Assembly: GCA_900079695.1 (NCBI GenBank)
Contig: LT599022.1
Span: forward strand, 3,785,319-3,849,318
DNA: 64,000 nt
DNA from: an uncultured Alphaproteobacteria bacterium
GTDB taxonomy: Bacteria; Pseudomonadota; Alphaproteobacteria; Rhodospirillales; Rhodospirillaceae
Direction: 5' to 3'
Part shown: in pieces, positions 40,399-49,021 of the stretch
How the letters are laid out: every line of letters starts with the position of its first letter
How positions within the stretch are numbered: position 1 is the first letter of the stretch
Notes under the pieces: generated by a model
The model's database searches: none
What the model was told of the DNA's origin: nothing
Seen by the model: only the letters and a program-made list of their open reading frames with translations
Position numbers and translations under genes: made by a program

Positions 40399-41922
40399 AT
40401 GTTGTTGAGCCAAGCACTCGAACTTCTCGGCGGCGAACCGTTCGCGTTCTTCTGGATGGCGCTCGGGGTCGTCGTCGGCATCGTCTTCGGCGCGATTCCC
40501 GGCCTTTCCGCGACCATGGCGATCGCGATCTTCCTGCCGGTGACCTACGGCCTCTCCTCGGTGGAGGGGATGGCCTGCCTGATCGGGCTGTTCGTCGGCG
40601 GCATTTCCGGCGGCCTGATCTCGGCGATCCTCCTGAACATTCCCGGCACGCCGTCGTCGGTGGCGACGTGCTTCGACGGCCGCCCGATGGCGCTCAAGGG
40701 GCAGGCGGACAAGGCGCTCGGCGCGGCGATCGTGTTCTCGTTCTTCGGCACGCTGTTCGGCATCGCGGCGCTGGTGTTCATCGCGCCGATGCTCGCTTCG
40801 GTGGCGATCAAATTCGGCCCGCACGAGTACTTCGCGATCACCTTCTTCTCGATTTCGCTGGTGATCACCCTCGCCTCGGACTCGCTCCTCAAAGGGCTGA
40901 TGACCGGGCTTCTCGGGATGGTGTTCGCGATGGTCGGGCTCGATCAGATCGAGGCGAGCGCACGCTTCACCTTCGACGTCCGCTCGGTGCGCTCGGGCTT
41001 CAACGTGCTGACGGTGCTGATCGGCCTCTATGCGATCACCGAGGTTCTCACCAACTGCGAGAACGCGGGCGACACCGCCGACGCCGAGGTGCAGAGCGTG
41101 ACGATGCGCGGCTGGGGCATCAGCCTCAAGGAGGCGCTCGGACAGGGGGTCAACTTCGTGCGGTCGTCGGTGATCGGCCTGGTGATCGGCATCCTGCCGG
41201 GGATCGGCGGCGGCACCTCGAACATCGTCGCCTATACCGTGGCGAAGAACCAGTCCCGCCATCCCGAACGCTTCGGCACCGGCGAGCTGAGCGGCGTGGT
41301 CGCCTCGGAGGCGGCCAACAACGCCGGCATCGGCGGTGCGATGATCCCGCTGCTGACCCTCGGTATCCCCGGCGACACCGCCACCGCGATGCTGCTGGGC
41401 GGACTGATGATCCACGGCATCACCCCCGGGCCGCTGATCTTCCAGAGCAACGGCGACCTGATGTACGCGATCTTCATTCTGCTGCTGGCGGCGAGCTTCA
41501 CCATGCTGGTCGCCGAGTTCTTCGGCCTGAAGGGATTCATCAAGGTCCTGAAGGTGCCGAAGTACTACTTGCTGCCGGTGATCGTGGTGCTCTGCGGGGT
41601 CGGCGCGTTCGGCCTCAACAGCCGGGTGTTCGACATCGGCTCGGTGCTGTTCTTCGGCGTGGTCGGCTACGTGCTGGTGAAGTGCAAGTATCCGCTGCCG
41701 CCGATGATCCTCGGCTTCATCCTCGAGCCGATCCTCGAAGTCAACCTGCGCCGGGGGCTGACCTCCTCGCAGGGCGACTTCAGCGAGTTCTTCACCCGCC
41801 CGATCTCCGGCGTGGTGATCGGTCTCACCCTGATCTTCATCGTCTATTCGCTCTTCAAGGTGCGGCGCTCGCACACGTCCGCAGCCGGTCAAGAAGAACA
41901 GTGCGGACAAGCTCGGAACTAG
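40399..41922 (+). CDS. Tripartite tricarboxylate transporter large permease, TctA family
   Basis: A 507-residue, roughly 12-span protein. TctA hallmarks are GAIPGLSATMAIAIFLPVTY near residue 35, the GGISGGLISAILLNIPGTP loop and its repeat in the second half, with PGIGGGTSNIVAY and LTLGIPGDTATAMLLGG. AGGAGG precedes the ATG. It is the proton- or sodium-coupled channel for the acid captured by TctC. Length and topology are normal. Confidence 0.92.
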   Translation: MLLSQALELLGGEPFAFFWMALGVVVGIVFGAIPGLSATMAIAIFLPVTYGLSSVEGMACLIGLFVGGISGGLISAILLNIPGTPSSVATCFDGRPMALKGQADKALGAAIVFSFFGTLFGIAALVFIAPMLASVAIKFGPHEYFAITFFSISLVITLASDSLLKGLMTGLLGMVFAMVGLDQIEASARFTFDVRSVRSGFNVLTVLIGLYAITEVLTNCENAGDTADAEVQSVTMRGWGISLKEALGQGVNFVRSSVIGLVIGILPGIGGGTSNIVAYTVAKNQSRHPERFGTGELSGVVASEAANNAGIGGAMIPLLTLGIPGDTATAMLLGGLMIHGITPGPLIFQSNGDLMYAIFILLLAASFTMLVAEFFGLKGFIKVLKVPKYYLLPVIVVLCGVGAFGLNSRVFDIGSVLFFGVVGYVLVKCKYPLPPMILGFILEPILEVNLRRGLTSSQGDFSEFFTRPISGVVIGLTLIFIVYSLFKVRRSHTSAAGQEEQCGQARN

Positions 41923-41956
41923 GGTCCTTTACCCCATAAAAAACAGGGAGGTTGAG

Positions 41957-42934
41957 ATGATTACGTGGAAAAGGTTGGTCTCCGTCGCCGCCGTCTGCCT
42001 CTGCCCGGCGATCGCCGGGACCGCGGCCGCCGCCGAGTGGCCGGCGAAGTCGATCGAACTGATCTGCAGCATGACCGCGGGGGGCGACAGCGACTTCAAC
42101 GCCCGCGTGCTCGCCAAGTATCTGACCAAGGAGCTTCGCCAGGTCGTCGTCGTCACCAACATCACCGGCGGCGGCAGCTCGGTCGCCACCGACGAGTTCG
42201 TGCATTCGAAGCCCGACGGCTATCGCCTCTACATGAACCACAACTCCCTGCACACCGCGACCGCCTTCGGCATCAGCGACTACGCCTGGTCCGACATGGA
42301 GCCGATCGACATCTTCGGACGCGGCACCGGCGAGGTGATCACCGTCCGGAAGGACTTCCCCGCCAGCGACATGAAGGGGCTGATCGCGGCGTCGCAGCAG
42401 GCGCCCGGCAAGTATCGCTTCGGCTACAACGCCGGGGCGACCTCGCACTATCTCGCGGTCAAGCTCGCGCTCGAAGGGGCGAAGTTCAACAACGTCACCT
42501 CGGGCAGCGCGTCCGACCGGGTGATCGGCCTCAAGGGCGGCCATCTCGACGTGATCGTCGCGGGCATCCCGAACGTGATCGACTACGTCAAGACCGGCGA
42601 GTTCAAGATCATCGCCAACAACGCCTCGATCCGCTCGCCGGCCTATCCCGACATTCCGACGGTGCGCGAGCTCGGCTACGACATCAGCTTCGACCCCACC
42701 TACACCCTCTTCGCGGTGAAGGGCACCGATCCCAAGATCGTCGCCAAGATCGACGCGGCGGTGAAGAAGATCGTGCTCGAGAACAAGGACTACGCCGCCG
42801 AGATCAAGCAGGCGTTCGCGCAGGTTCCCTACTACGAGGACCCCGCCCAGACCCGGAAGACCCTGAAGACGCAGCTCGACGCCTTCATGGCGATCAAGGA
42901 CGACCTGCGCGCGGGATTCTCCGCCAAGAAGTAA
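41957..42934 (+). CDS. Tripartite tricarboxylate transporter binding protein, TctC/Bug family
   Basis: A 325-residue periplasmic binding protein with a signal peptide ending AAAAEWP (about residue 26). Bug-family features are EWPAKSIELICSMTAGGDSD at the N-terminus of the mature part and VVVTNITGGGSSVATDEFV, where Gly-rich loops contact the ligand carboxylate. The YPDIPTVRELGYD segment near residue 225 is diagnostic. A strong stem-loop follows the gene. Substrate probably an aldarate or hydroxy-polycarboxylate, judging from the downstream aldolase and GarR. Confidence 0.9.
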   Translation: MITWKRLVSVAAVCLCPAIAGTAAAAEWPAKSIELICSMTAGGDSDFNARVLAKYLTKELRQVVVVTNITGGGSSVATDEFVHSKPDGYRLYMNHNSLHTATAFGISDYAWSDMEPIDIFGRGTGEVITVRKDFPASDMKGLIAASQQAPGKYRFGYNAGATSHYLAVKLALEGAKFNNVTSGSASDRVIGLKGGHLDVIVAGIPNVIDYVKTGEFKIIANNASIRSPAYPDIPTVRELGYDISFDPTYTLFAVKGTDPKIVAKIDAAVKKIVLENKDYAAEIKQAFAQVPYYEDPAQTRKTLKTQLDAFMAIKDDLRAGFSAKK

Positions 42935-42956
42935 GCGTTCCGCCGATCCTTGCGCG

Positions 42957-42982
42957 CCGGACGGGGCTTTCGCCCCGTCCGG
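42957..42982 (+). other. Strong intercistronic stem-loop after tctC
   Basis: Perfect 11-bp stem CCGGACGGGGC/GCCCCGTCCGG with a TTTC loop; no T-run. Same position, directly after a binding-protein gene, as the stem-loops at 15022 and 24276. Confidence 0.65.
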
Positions 42983-43024
42983 ACGGGAGGACCTTGCCCG
43001 ATCCCGAGAGTTCCGGAGGAAAAC

Positions 43025-43987
43025 ATGTACAAGGTTGCCGTTGTCGGACCGATCCACGAAGAGGGGATGAAGCTGTTCCGCAGCCGGTCCGACGTCGAGG
43101 CGCACGTTCTCGAAGACCTGAGCCCGGCGGGCATCGCCAGGGGCGTGACCGGCGTCGACGCCATCAACATCCGCACCCAGTCGCTGCCGCGCGAGGTTCT
43201 CGCCCTCGCCCCCGGCCTGCGCATCGTCTCGCGCCACGGCGTGGGGTTCGACAACGTCGACGTCGCCTACCTCTCCTCGCGCAAGATCCCGATGGCGATC
43301 GCCGCGGACGCCAACTACACCGCGGTCGCCGAGGAGGCGGTGACGATGATGCTCTGCCTGCTCAAGAACGTGGCGGAGGCCGACGCCGCGGTGCGCGCGG
43401 GCGACTTCGCCTGGCGCAACACCGGCGTGCTGTCGGACCTGATGGACCGCCACGTGCTGGTGCTGGGGTTCGGCCGGATCGGCCAGCGCGTCGCGACATT
43501 GTGCCAGGCGTTCGGCGCGAAGGTGTCCGCCTACGATCCCTACGTCACCGCGAGCCCGGTGCCGGGGGTCGAGATGACGGCGGACTACAAGGCGCTGCTG
43601 CCGAAGATCGACATCCTCACCCTGCATCTGCCGTCGCTGCCCGAAACCGTCGGCATGATCGGCGCGGCGGAGCTCGCGACGATGAAGCCCACCGCGCTCG
43701 TCGTCAACACCGCGCGCGGCGGCATCGTTGACGAGGACGCGCTGGCGGCGGCGCTGCGCGACGGCGTCATCGGCGGCGCCGGGCTCGACGTGTTCCTCAA
43801 GGAGCCGCACGACCACACCCACCCGCTGTTCGCGCAGAAGCACTGCGTCTTCAGCCCGCACGCGGCGGCTCTCACCCGGGAGTGCGCGGTGCGCATGGCG
43901 GTGCAGTCCGCCCGAAACATTCTCGACTGCCTCGACGGGAAACTCGATCCCCGCGTGGTGGTGAACCGCAAGGCGATCGGGCTGTGA
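43025..43987 (+). CDS. D-2-hydroxyacid dehydrogenase (SerA-like, no ACT domain)
   Basis: A 320-residue enzyme, ATG 43025 with GGAGG 8 nt upstream. VLGFGRIGQR (about residue 145) binds NAD; catalytic Arg in NTARGGIVDE, Glu in LKEPHD and His in SPHAAALT. Length fits the catalytic plus NAD domains only. In the sigma-54 operon between tctC and the HpcH/HpaI aldolase, it probably interconverts the imported hydroxy acid and its keto form before aldol cleavage. Confidence 0.86.
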   Translation: MYKVAVVGPIHEEGMKLFRSRSDVEAHVLEDLSPAGIARGVTGVDAINIRTQSLPREVLALAPGLRIVSRHGVGFDNVDVAYLSSRKIPMAIAADANYTAVAEEAVTMMLCLLKNVAEADAAVRAGDFAWRNTGVLSDLMDRHVLVLGFGRIGQRVATLCQAFGAKVSAYDPYVTASPVPGVEMTADYKALLPKIDILTLHLPSLPETVGMIGAAELATMKPTALVVNTARGGIVDEDALAAALRDGVIGGAGLDVFLKEPHDHTHPLFAQKHCVFSPHAAALTRECAVRMAVQSARNILDCLDGKLDPRVVVNRKAIGL

Positions 43988-44032
43988 TCTCCCGCTCCGC
44001 CGCAACCGACTGGTCCAAAGGAGGAAACTGAC

Positions 44033-44788
44033 ATGAACTTCATTCGCGAACGGGTGCTGAAAGGCGAATTCGTCGCCGGTGCGTGGTGCAACCTCGCGTC
44101 GTCGCTCACCACCGAGATGGCGGGCGATCTCGGCTTCGACTGGGTGCTGGTCGACCAGGAACATGGCCCGGGCGACAACATGACGTTGCTCGGCCAGCTT
44201 CAATCGCTGTCCGGCTCCAAGGCCGCCGCCCTGGTGCGGATGCCGTGGGTCGACCGGATCCTGTTCAAGAAGGCCCTCGATCTCGGCGCCAGCGGCCTGA
44301 TGGTGCCCTACATCCAGACCGCCGAGGAGGCGAAGGAGGCGGTCTCCCTGGCCAAATACGTGCCGAAGGGCGAACGCGGCGTCGCGAGTTCGCCGCGCTG
44401 CACCCGCTACTCCGCCGATTTCCCCGGCTATTTCGCGGGCGCCAACGCCAATCTGCTGACGATCACCCAGATCGAGACGGTGAAGTCGGTGGACAACGCC
44501 GAGGCGATCGCCGCGGTGGACGGCGTCGACGTGCTGTTCGTCGGCCCGCTCGACCTCTCGATCAGCAGCAACTACCGCGACTGGTTCGAGAACGACAAGT
44601 ACCTCGCCCTGCTCAAGCGCGTCGCCGTCGCGGCGAAGAACCAGGGCAAGGCCGCGGGCATCCTGCTGCCCCACGTCAAGTGGATCCCGGTGCTCAGGGA
44701 GCTCGGCTACACCTTCGTCGCCTGCGGTGCGGACGGCGGCTACGTGCTCAACGGTCTCAAGACCAGCCTCGAGGCGCTGCGCGCCTGA
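44033..44788 (+). CDS. HpcH/HpaI-family class II aldolase
   Basis: A 251-residue TIM-barrel aldolase dependent on a divalent metal. The catalytic His is in LVDQEHGPGD (about residue 45), the pyruvate-binding Arg in LVRMPW, and metal ligands in TQIETVKSVDN (Glu) and VGPLDLS (Asp). The family includes GarL, which cleaves 2-keto-3-deoxyglucarate to pyruvate and tartronate semialdehyde, and HpaI. GarR immediately downstream makes a GarL-like reaction the best guess. AAAGGAGG precedes the ATG. Confidence 0.87.
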   Translation: MNFIRERVLKGEFVAGAWCNLASSLTTEMAGDLGFDWVLVDQEHGPGDNMTLLGQLQSLSGSKAAALVRMPWVDRILFKKALDLGASGLMVPYIQTAEEAKEAVSLAKYVPKGERGVASSPRCTRYSADFPGYFAGANANLLTITQIETVKSVDNAEAIAAVDGVDVLFVGPLDLSISSNYRDWFENDKYLALLKRVAVAAKNQGKAAGILLPHVKWIPVLRELGYTFVACGADGGYVLNGLKTSLEALRA

Positions 44789-44796
44789 TCGCCCGG

Positions 44797-44823
44797 CCCC
44801 GGCGGACACACCGTCCGCCGGGG
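44797..44823 (+). other. Intercistronic stem-loop between aldolase and garR genes
   Basis: Perfect 11-bp stem CCCCGGCGGAC/GTCCGCCGGGG with an ACACC loop; no T-run follows. Likely an mRNA processing or stability element. Confidence 0.6.
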
Positions 44824-44854
44824 CGGGCCTCTCGTTCTGATGGAGACACGCAAG

Positions 44855-45742
44855 ATGGAACTCGGATTCATCGGCCTCGGGATCATGGGCAAGCCCATGG
44901 TGAAGAACCTGCTCAAGGCCGGGCACAAGGTGCTGTGCTTCGACCTCAACGCCGACAGCGTGAAGTCCTGCACCGCGGCCGGCGCGACGGCCGCGGCGTC
45001 GATCGCCGAGGTGGCGCGGCGCAGCGCCTTCATCATCACCATGCTGCCGAACTCGCCGCAGGTCTCGGCGGTGGCGCTCGGCCCCGGCGGCATCGCCGAA
45101 AACGCAAAACCCGGAACCCTGCTGGTGGACATGAGCTCGATCGCGCCGCTGGCGGCGCGGGAGATTCACGACCATCTGCGCGCCAAGGGCATCCGCATGC
45201 TCGATTCGCCGGTCAGCGGCGGCGAGCCGAAGGCGGTCGACGGCACCCTGTCGGTGATGATCGGCGGCGCGCAGGCGGATTTCGACGAGGCCGCGCCGGT
45301 GCTCGAAGCGATGGCGGGCTCGGTGGTGCGGGTCGGCGAGATCGGCGCGGGCAACATCGCCAAGCTCGCCAACCAGATCTGCGTCGCGGTCAACATCGCC
45401 GGTCTGGCCGAGGCGATGGCCCTTTCGGCCAAGGCCGGGGTCGATCCGGCGCTGGTGTATCAGGCGATCCGCGGCGGCCTCGCGGGCTCGACGGTGATGG
45501 ACGCCAAGGCGCCGATGATGCTCGACCGCAACATCAAGCCCGGCTTCAAGGTCAACCTGCACGTCAAGGATCTCGGCAACATCATCGAGACCGGTCACGG
45601 CGTCGGCGTGCCGTTGCCGATGTCCGCCGCGGTGATGGAAATGATGCAGGCGCTCAAGGTCGACGGCATGGGCGACGCCGATCACAGCGCTCTCGTCCGC
45701 TATTACGAGAAACTCTCCAACTGCGAGGTCAAGCGCGTCTAG
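44855..45742 (+). CDS. garR: 2-hydroxy-3-oxopropionate (tartronate semialdehyde) reductase
   Basis: A 295-residue beta-hydroxyacid dehydrogenase, equal to E. coli GarR/GlxR in length. Start ATG 44855 gives MELGFIGLGIMGKPM, and GGAG lies 9-12 nt upstream. The NAD motif is GFIGLGIMG, the substrate loop is DSPVSGGEPKA (about residues 119-129) and the catalytic Lys is in GNIAKLANQ (about 171). It reduces tartronate semialdehyde to D-glycerate. The aldolase upstream and hydroxypyruvate isomerase in the linked operon both produce tartronate semialdehyde. Last gene of the operon. Confidence 0.9.
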   Translation: MELGFIGLGIMGKPMVKNLLKAGHKVLCFDLNADSVKSCTAAGATAAASIAEVARRSAFIITMLPNSPQVSAVALGPGGIAENAKPGTLLVDMSSIAPLAAREIHDHLRAKGIRMLDSPVSGGEPKAVDGTLSVMIGGAQADFDEAAPVLEAMAGSVVRVGEIGAGNIAKLANQICVAVNIAGLAEAMALSAKAGVDPALVYQAIRGGLAGSTVMDAKAPMMLDRNIKPGFKVNLHVKDLGNIIETGHGVGVPLPMSAAVMEMMQALKVDGMGDADHSALVRYYEKLSNCEVKRV

Positions 45743-45864
45743 CGCCTCTCCCCAGGCGTGCGCGGGGCGGGCTCCCCCAAGCCCGGTCCGCGCGCCGTGC
45801 CGCCAGCGAGAGTCCATCCCTCTCGTCTCCCCCACCGGGCGGTTCGGCGGCGCTCGATCTCGCG

Positions 45865-45895
45865 GCTCATGGCCGGGTTCCGCCCGGCCATGAGC
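45865..45895. terminator. Large hairpin between convergent garR and the sigma-54 activator gene
   Basis: Perfect 13-bp stem GCTCATGGCCGGG/CCCGGCCATGAGC with a TTCCG loop, then ACTTT on the plus side. It is placed to stop transcription from both sides, although T-runs are poor. It is the main feature of the 169-nt convergent gap. Confidence 0.6.
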
Positions 45896-45911
45896 ACTTT
45901 CGGCGCTCCGG

Positions 45912-47840
45912 TCAGAACGCCAGGATCTTGCGGATGTCCAGCCGCTTCATCCGGCGCGAGAGGGTGCCGCGGTCGATGCCGAGGAGCGCGGCCGCCATCT
46001 TCTGATTGCCCTTGGCGCGCTGCAGCGCCTCGACCACGCGCTGGCGCTCCGCCGCATCCGGATCCCGCGCCGGGCGGTCGGCGCGCGGCACGATCCGCGG
46101 CGCGGGCCGGTCGCGCATGTCGAGGGCGACGTCCACGTCCTCCTCGTCCTGCACCAGCGCTTCCGACGACAGGCAGATCCGCTCCACCACGTTCTGCAGT
46201 TCGCGCACGTTGCCCGGCCAGGAATGCTGCGCCAGACGGGCGAGCGCGCGGTCGGAGAACACCGGCGGCGGCTTGCCGTACTTCCGCTGGCACAGGGCGG
46301 CGAAGTGCTGCGCCAGGTGGACCACGTCGCCCTCGCGTTCGCGCAGCGGCGGCAGCGTCAGGTGCAGCAGGTTGATGCGGTAGTAGAGGTCGCGGCGGAA
46401 TTCGCCGGAGGCGACCATGTCGCCGAGGTGGCGGTTGGACGCCACCAGAACGCGCACGTCGAGCGGCACGTAGCTGCCGCCGCCGAGACGCATGATGCAG
46501 CGCTCCTGGAGGATTCGCAGCAGCCGCGCCTGGGCGTAGCGGTCCATTTCCGAAATCTCGTCGAGGAAGATCGTGCCGCCCTGGGCAAGCTCGAACAGCC
46601 CCGGCTTGCCCTTGCGCGCGGCGCCGGTGAAGGCGCCCTCGACGTAGCCGAACAGCTCGGATTCCAGCAGCGACGGCGGCAGCGCGGCGCAGTTCACGGC
46701 GACGAACGGGCCCTGTCCGCGCGGACCGGCGTTGTGGATCGACTGCGCGAACAGCTCCTTGCCGGTGCCGGTCTCGCCGGAGATCAGCACCGTGCTGGTG
46801 GTCGCGGCGTATTGGCGGGCGATGCGGCGGCAGGAATCGATCTGCGGCGACTGCCCGAGAATGTCCTCGAAGCGGTAGGTCGCCACCAGTCCCTTGGTGT
46901 AGAGGTCCTTGCGGATGCGGTTTTCGAGATCGCTGATGTAGCGGGTTTCCTGCATCGTCACCACCGCGCCCGCCACGTCCCGGCCGACGTGGATCGGTCG
47001 GGCGTTGACCATCAGCGGCGTGCCGTCCCGGCCGTTCAGCACCTGACTGACGCACTTGCCGCGGTCGAGGCAGGCGGCGACGTCCAACCCCGGGAAGAGA
47101 TCGGTGAAGCCCCGCCCGGCGAGCGGGCCGGAGGTGCGCAGCAGCCGCGACGCGGTGGGATTGAACACCTGGATGCGGCCGTCGCCGTCGAGCGAGACGA
47201 TCCCGTCGTGCGACAGGTCGACGATCACCTTGAGCCGCTGCGCCCGCTCCTTTTCGAGCTTGCGGGCGTAGGCGACCTTGAAGGCCTCGGCCAGAGCCTT
47301 CTGCAGCGACACGTCGCCCGAAGCGATCAGCACCGCGGGCAGGCCGTGCTTTTCGGCGATCCGCGTGCTCGCGCCGCCGATCACCGCGTCGGCGCCCTCC
47401 GAGATCGCCTGGCGCACCAGTTCTTCCATCTTCTCCGGCGAGGTGGCGCGGGGATAGCAGTGGATGCTGAAGGTGAAGAACGGCGCCAGCGCCAGCAGGT
47501 CGTCGCGCACCCCGTGAAACGGGATCATCGCGATCTGCGGTTTTTCCCGTCCGGAGACGCGGCGGCATTCGCCGATCGCCTGGGCGAGATCCTGCGCGGA
47601 GATGTCGATCTCGACCAGCGGCGTGGTGACGTCGCGCGCCGCGAGGATGCGCCCGGCGACGCCGCCGCGCGAGACCAGGACGTCGACGCCGCGGTCCTGC
47701 ATCTCGCGCGCCACCGCCACGCCCTCGTCGAGGTGCCCTTGTCGCAGCAGAACTTTGCCGCCGATTTCCATGCGGTCGATCATGCGGCGGGCGGAGTCGT
47801 AGATCTGCGGCGTGGGGGCGATGAAACCGATCTCGGGCAT
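45912..47840 (-). CDS. PrpR-type sigma-54-dependent transcriptional activator
   Basis: A 642-residue enhancer-binding protein. Residues 1 to about 190 are a PrpR_N sensor domain ([18 protein letters not shown]), about 200-310 a PAS domain, about 325-560 the AAA+ domain with Walker A GETGTGKE (about 350) and the sigma-54 loop GAFTGA (about 405), and the last 45 residues a Fis-type helix-turn-helix ([20 protein letters not shown]). The ATG at 47840 fits the family N-terminus; an upstream start at 47927 is possible. Both sigma-54 promoters in the window flank this gene's region, so it probably activates the TTT and hyi operons in response to a carboxylate. Confidence 0.9.
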   Translation of the reverse strand: MPEIGFIAPTPQIYDSARRMIDRMEIGGKVLLRQGHLDEGVAVAREMQDRGVDVLVSRGGVAGRILAARDVTTPLVEIDISAQDLAQAIGECRRVSGREKPQIAMIPFHGVRDDLLALAPFFTFSIHCYPRATSPEKMEELVRQAISEGADAVIGGASTRIAEKHGLPAVLIASGDVSLQKALAEAFKVAYARKLEKERAQRLKVIVDLSHDGIVSLDGDGRIQVFNPTASRLLRTSGPLAGRGFTDLFPGLDVAACLDRGKCVSQVLNGRDGTPLMVNARPIHVGRDVAGAVVTMQETRYISDLENRIRKDLYTKGLVATYRFEDILGQSPQIDSCRRIARQYAATTSTVLISGETGTGKELFAQSIHNAGPRGQGPFVAVNCAALPPSLLESELFGYVEGAFTGAARKGKPGLFELAQGGTIFLDEISEMDRYAQARLLRILQERCIMRLGGGSYVPLDVRVLVASNRHLGDMVASGEFRRDLYYRINLLHLTLPPLREREGDVVHLAQHFAALCQRKYGKPPPVFSDRALARLAQHSWPGNVRELQNVVERICLSSEALVQDEEDVDVALDMRDRPAPRIVPRADRPARDPDAAERQRVVEALQRAKGNQKMAAALLGIDRGTLSRRMKRLDIRKILAF

Positions 47841-47942
47841 GTGATGGACTCGCGAGGACGGCGGAGAAAACGAAGGAGAGGCGATCCCGGACGGGGAGGT
47901 CGAACCGCTCTCGGGGAGGTGCATCACATGAGCATAGGTGTA

Positions 47943-47975
47943 TGCGGCAGATGCGTCGACCGGCTGCGGCAGATG
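47943..47975. promoter_or_regulatory. Upstream activator sites for the hyi operon (TGCGGCAGATG direct repeats)
   Basis: Two identical 11-mers TGCGGCAGATG at 47943-47953 and 47965-47975, 22 bp apart (two helical turns), 46-78 bp upstream of the sigma-54 promoter at 48021. They share TGCGGCAG with the palindrome at 39671. Confidence 0.65.
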
Positions 47976-48020
47976 ACGCGGATCGTGCGATTTATATCAA
48001 CATTCGCAATGGGATGGAGT

Positions 48021-48036
48021 TGGCAGGGGGATTGCT
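48021..48036 (+). promoter_or_regulatory. Sigma-54 promoter of the hyi operon
   Basis: TGGCAGG-GGGA-TTGCT, correct -24/-12 spacing, one mismatch to consensus, 15/16 identical to the promoter at 39742. The expected start is about 115 nt before the hyi ATG. Confidence 0.78.
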
Positions 48037-48161
48037 CCAGATGGGAAGAAAGGCGCCGTCGGGAACCGGCGGCGCGAAAGTGATGCGACTCCGGGAAGCC
48101 TGCGGTCGTCGTTGCCGTCCCCGAAGGCGCTCCGGCCGCCGCTGCCCGATCAGGAGGTCCC

Positions 48162-48944
48162 ATGCCACGTTTCGCCGCCAACCTCAGTACGATGTTCACC
48201 GAGGTGCCGTTTCTCGAGCGTTTCGCCGCCGCCGCCGATGCGGGCTTCGACGCGGTCGAATATCTGCTGCCCTATGCCTTTTCGCCCGCCGAGGTCGCCG
48301 CGCCGCTGGAGCGGCACGGGCTGACCCAGGTGCTGTTCAACCTCCCCGCGGGCGACTGGGGGAAGGGGGAGCGCGGGCTCGCGGCGCTGCCGGGGCGGGA
48401 GGAGGAGTTCGCCGCCGGGCTGCGCACCGGGCTCGCCTACGCCCGCGCCACCGGTTGCGCCATCGTGCACGCGATGGCGGGCATTCCGCCGGCGGGGGCG
48501 GATCCCGCGGCGGTCGCGCGGGTCTACGCCGAAAATCTCGGGCGCGCGGCGGATTTCTTCGCCCCGCACGACATCACGGTGGTGGTCGAGCCGATCAACC
48601 ACCGCAGCATGCCCGGGTTCTTCCTGCACACCGTGGCGCAGGCGGCGGCGTGCATCGAACGCCTCGGCCGCCCCAACCTCAAGCTCCAGTTCGACTTCTT
48701 CCACGTGCAGATGGAGGAAGGCTGCGTGGCGCTGAAGTTCCGCGAGAATTTCCGGCACGTCGCGCATTGCCAGCTCGCGAGCGTGCCGGATCGCCACGAG
48801 CCCGACGGCGGCGAACTCGATTACGGCTATCTGTTCGATCTCGTCGACGAGATCGGTTACGCGGGCCATATCGGTTGCGAATACAATCCCGCCGGGACCA
48901 CCGCCGCCGGGCTCGGCTGGTTCGCGAAATCCCGCCGCGCCTGA
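48162..48944 (+). CDS. hyi: Hydroxypyruvate isomerase
   Basis: A 260-residue AP-endonuclease-2/xylose-isomerase-like TIM barrel, the usual Hyi length. It interconverts hydroxypyruvate and tartronate semialdehyde. Catalytic Glu residues are in VVVEPINHR (about 142) and GCEYNP (about 239). The opening RFAANLSTMFTEVPFLERF is typical of Hyi. AGGAGG lies 6 nt before the ATG. It is controlled by the sigma-54 promoter at 48021 and supplies GarR, encoded in the other sigma-54 operon. Confidence 0.92.
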   Translation: MPRFAANLSTMFTEVPFLERFAAAADAGFDAVEYLLPYAFSPAEVAAPLERHGLTQVLFNLPAGDWGKGERGLAALPGREEEFAAGLRTGLAYARATGCAIVHAMAGIPPAGADPAAVARVYAENLGRAADFFAPHDITVVVEPINHRSMPGFFLHTVAQAAACIERLGRPNLKLQFDFFHVQMEEGCVALKFRENFRHVAHCQLASVPDRHEPDGGELDYGYLFDLVDEIGYAGHIGCEYNPAGTTAAGLGWFAKSRRA

Positions 48945-49021
48945 TCCATCTTGCGGCAGGAAGAGGATCGTACCGGTCGCCGTCGGCGACGCTTTCCGAA
49001 ACCCACCAGGAGAGACCTTCC

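Noticed and set aside
39142-41910. 922-codon minus-strand frame over the TTT genes
   Set aside because: Shadow of tctB/tctA; no start site, biased composition, and it crosses the sigma-54 promoter and the tRNA.
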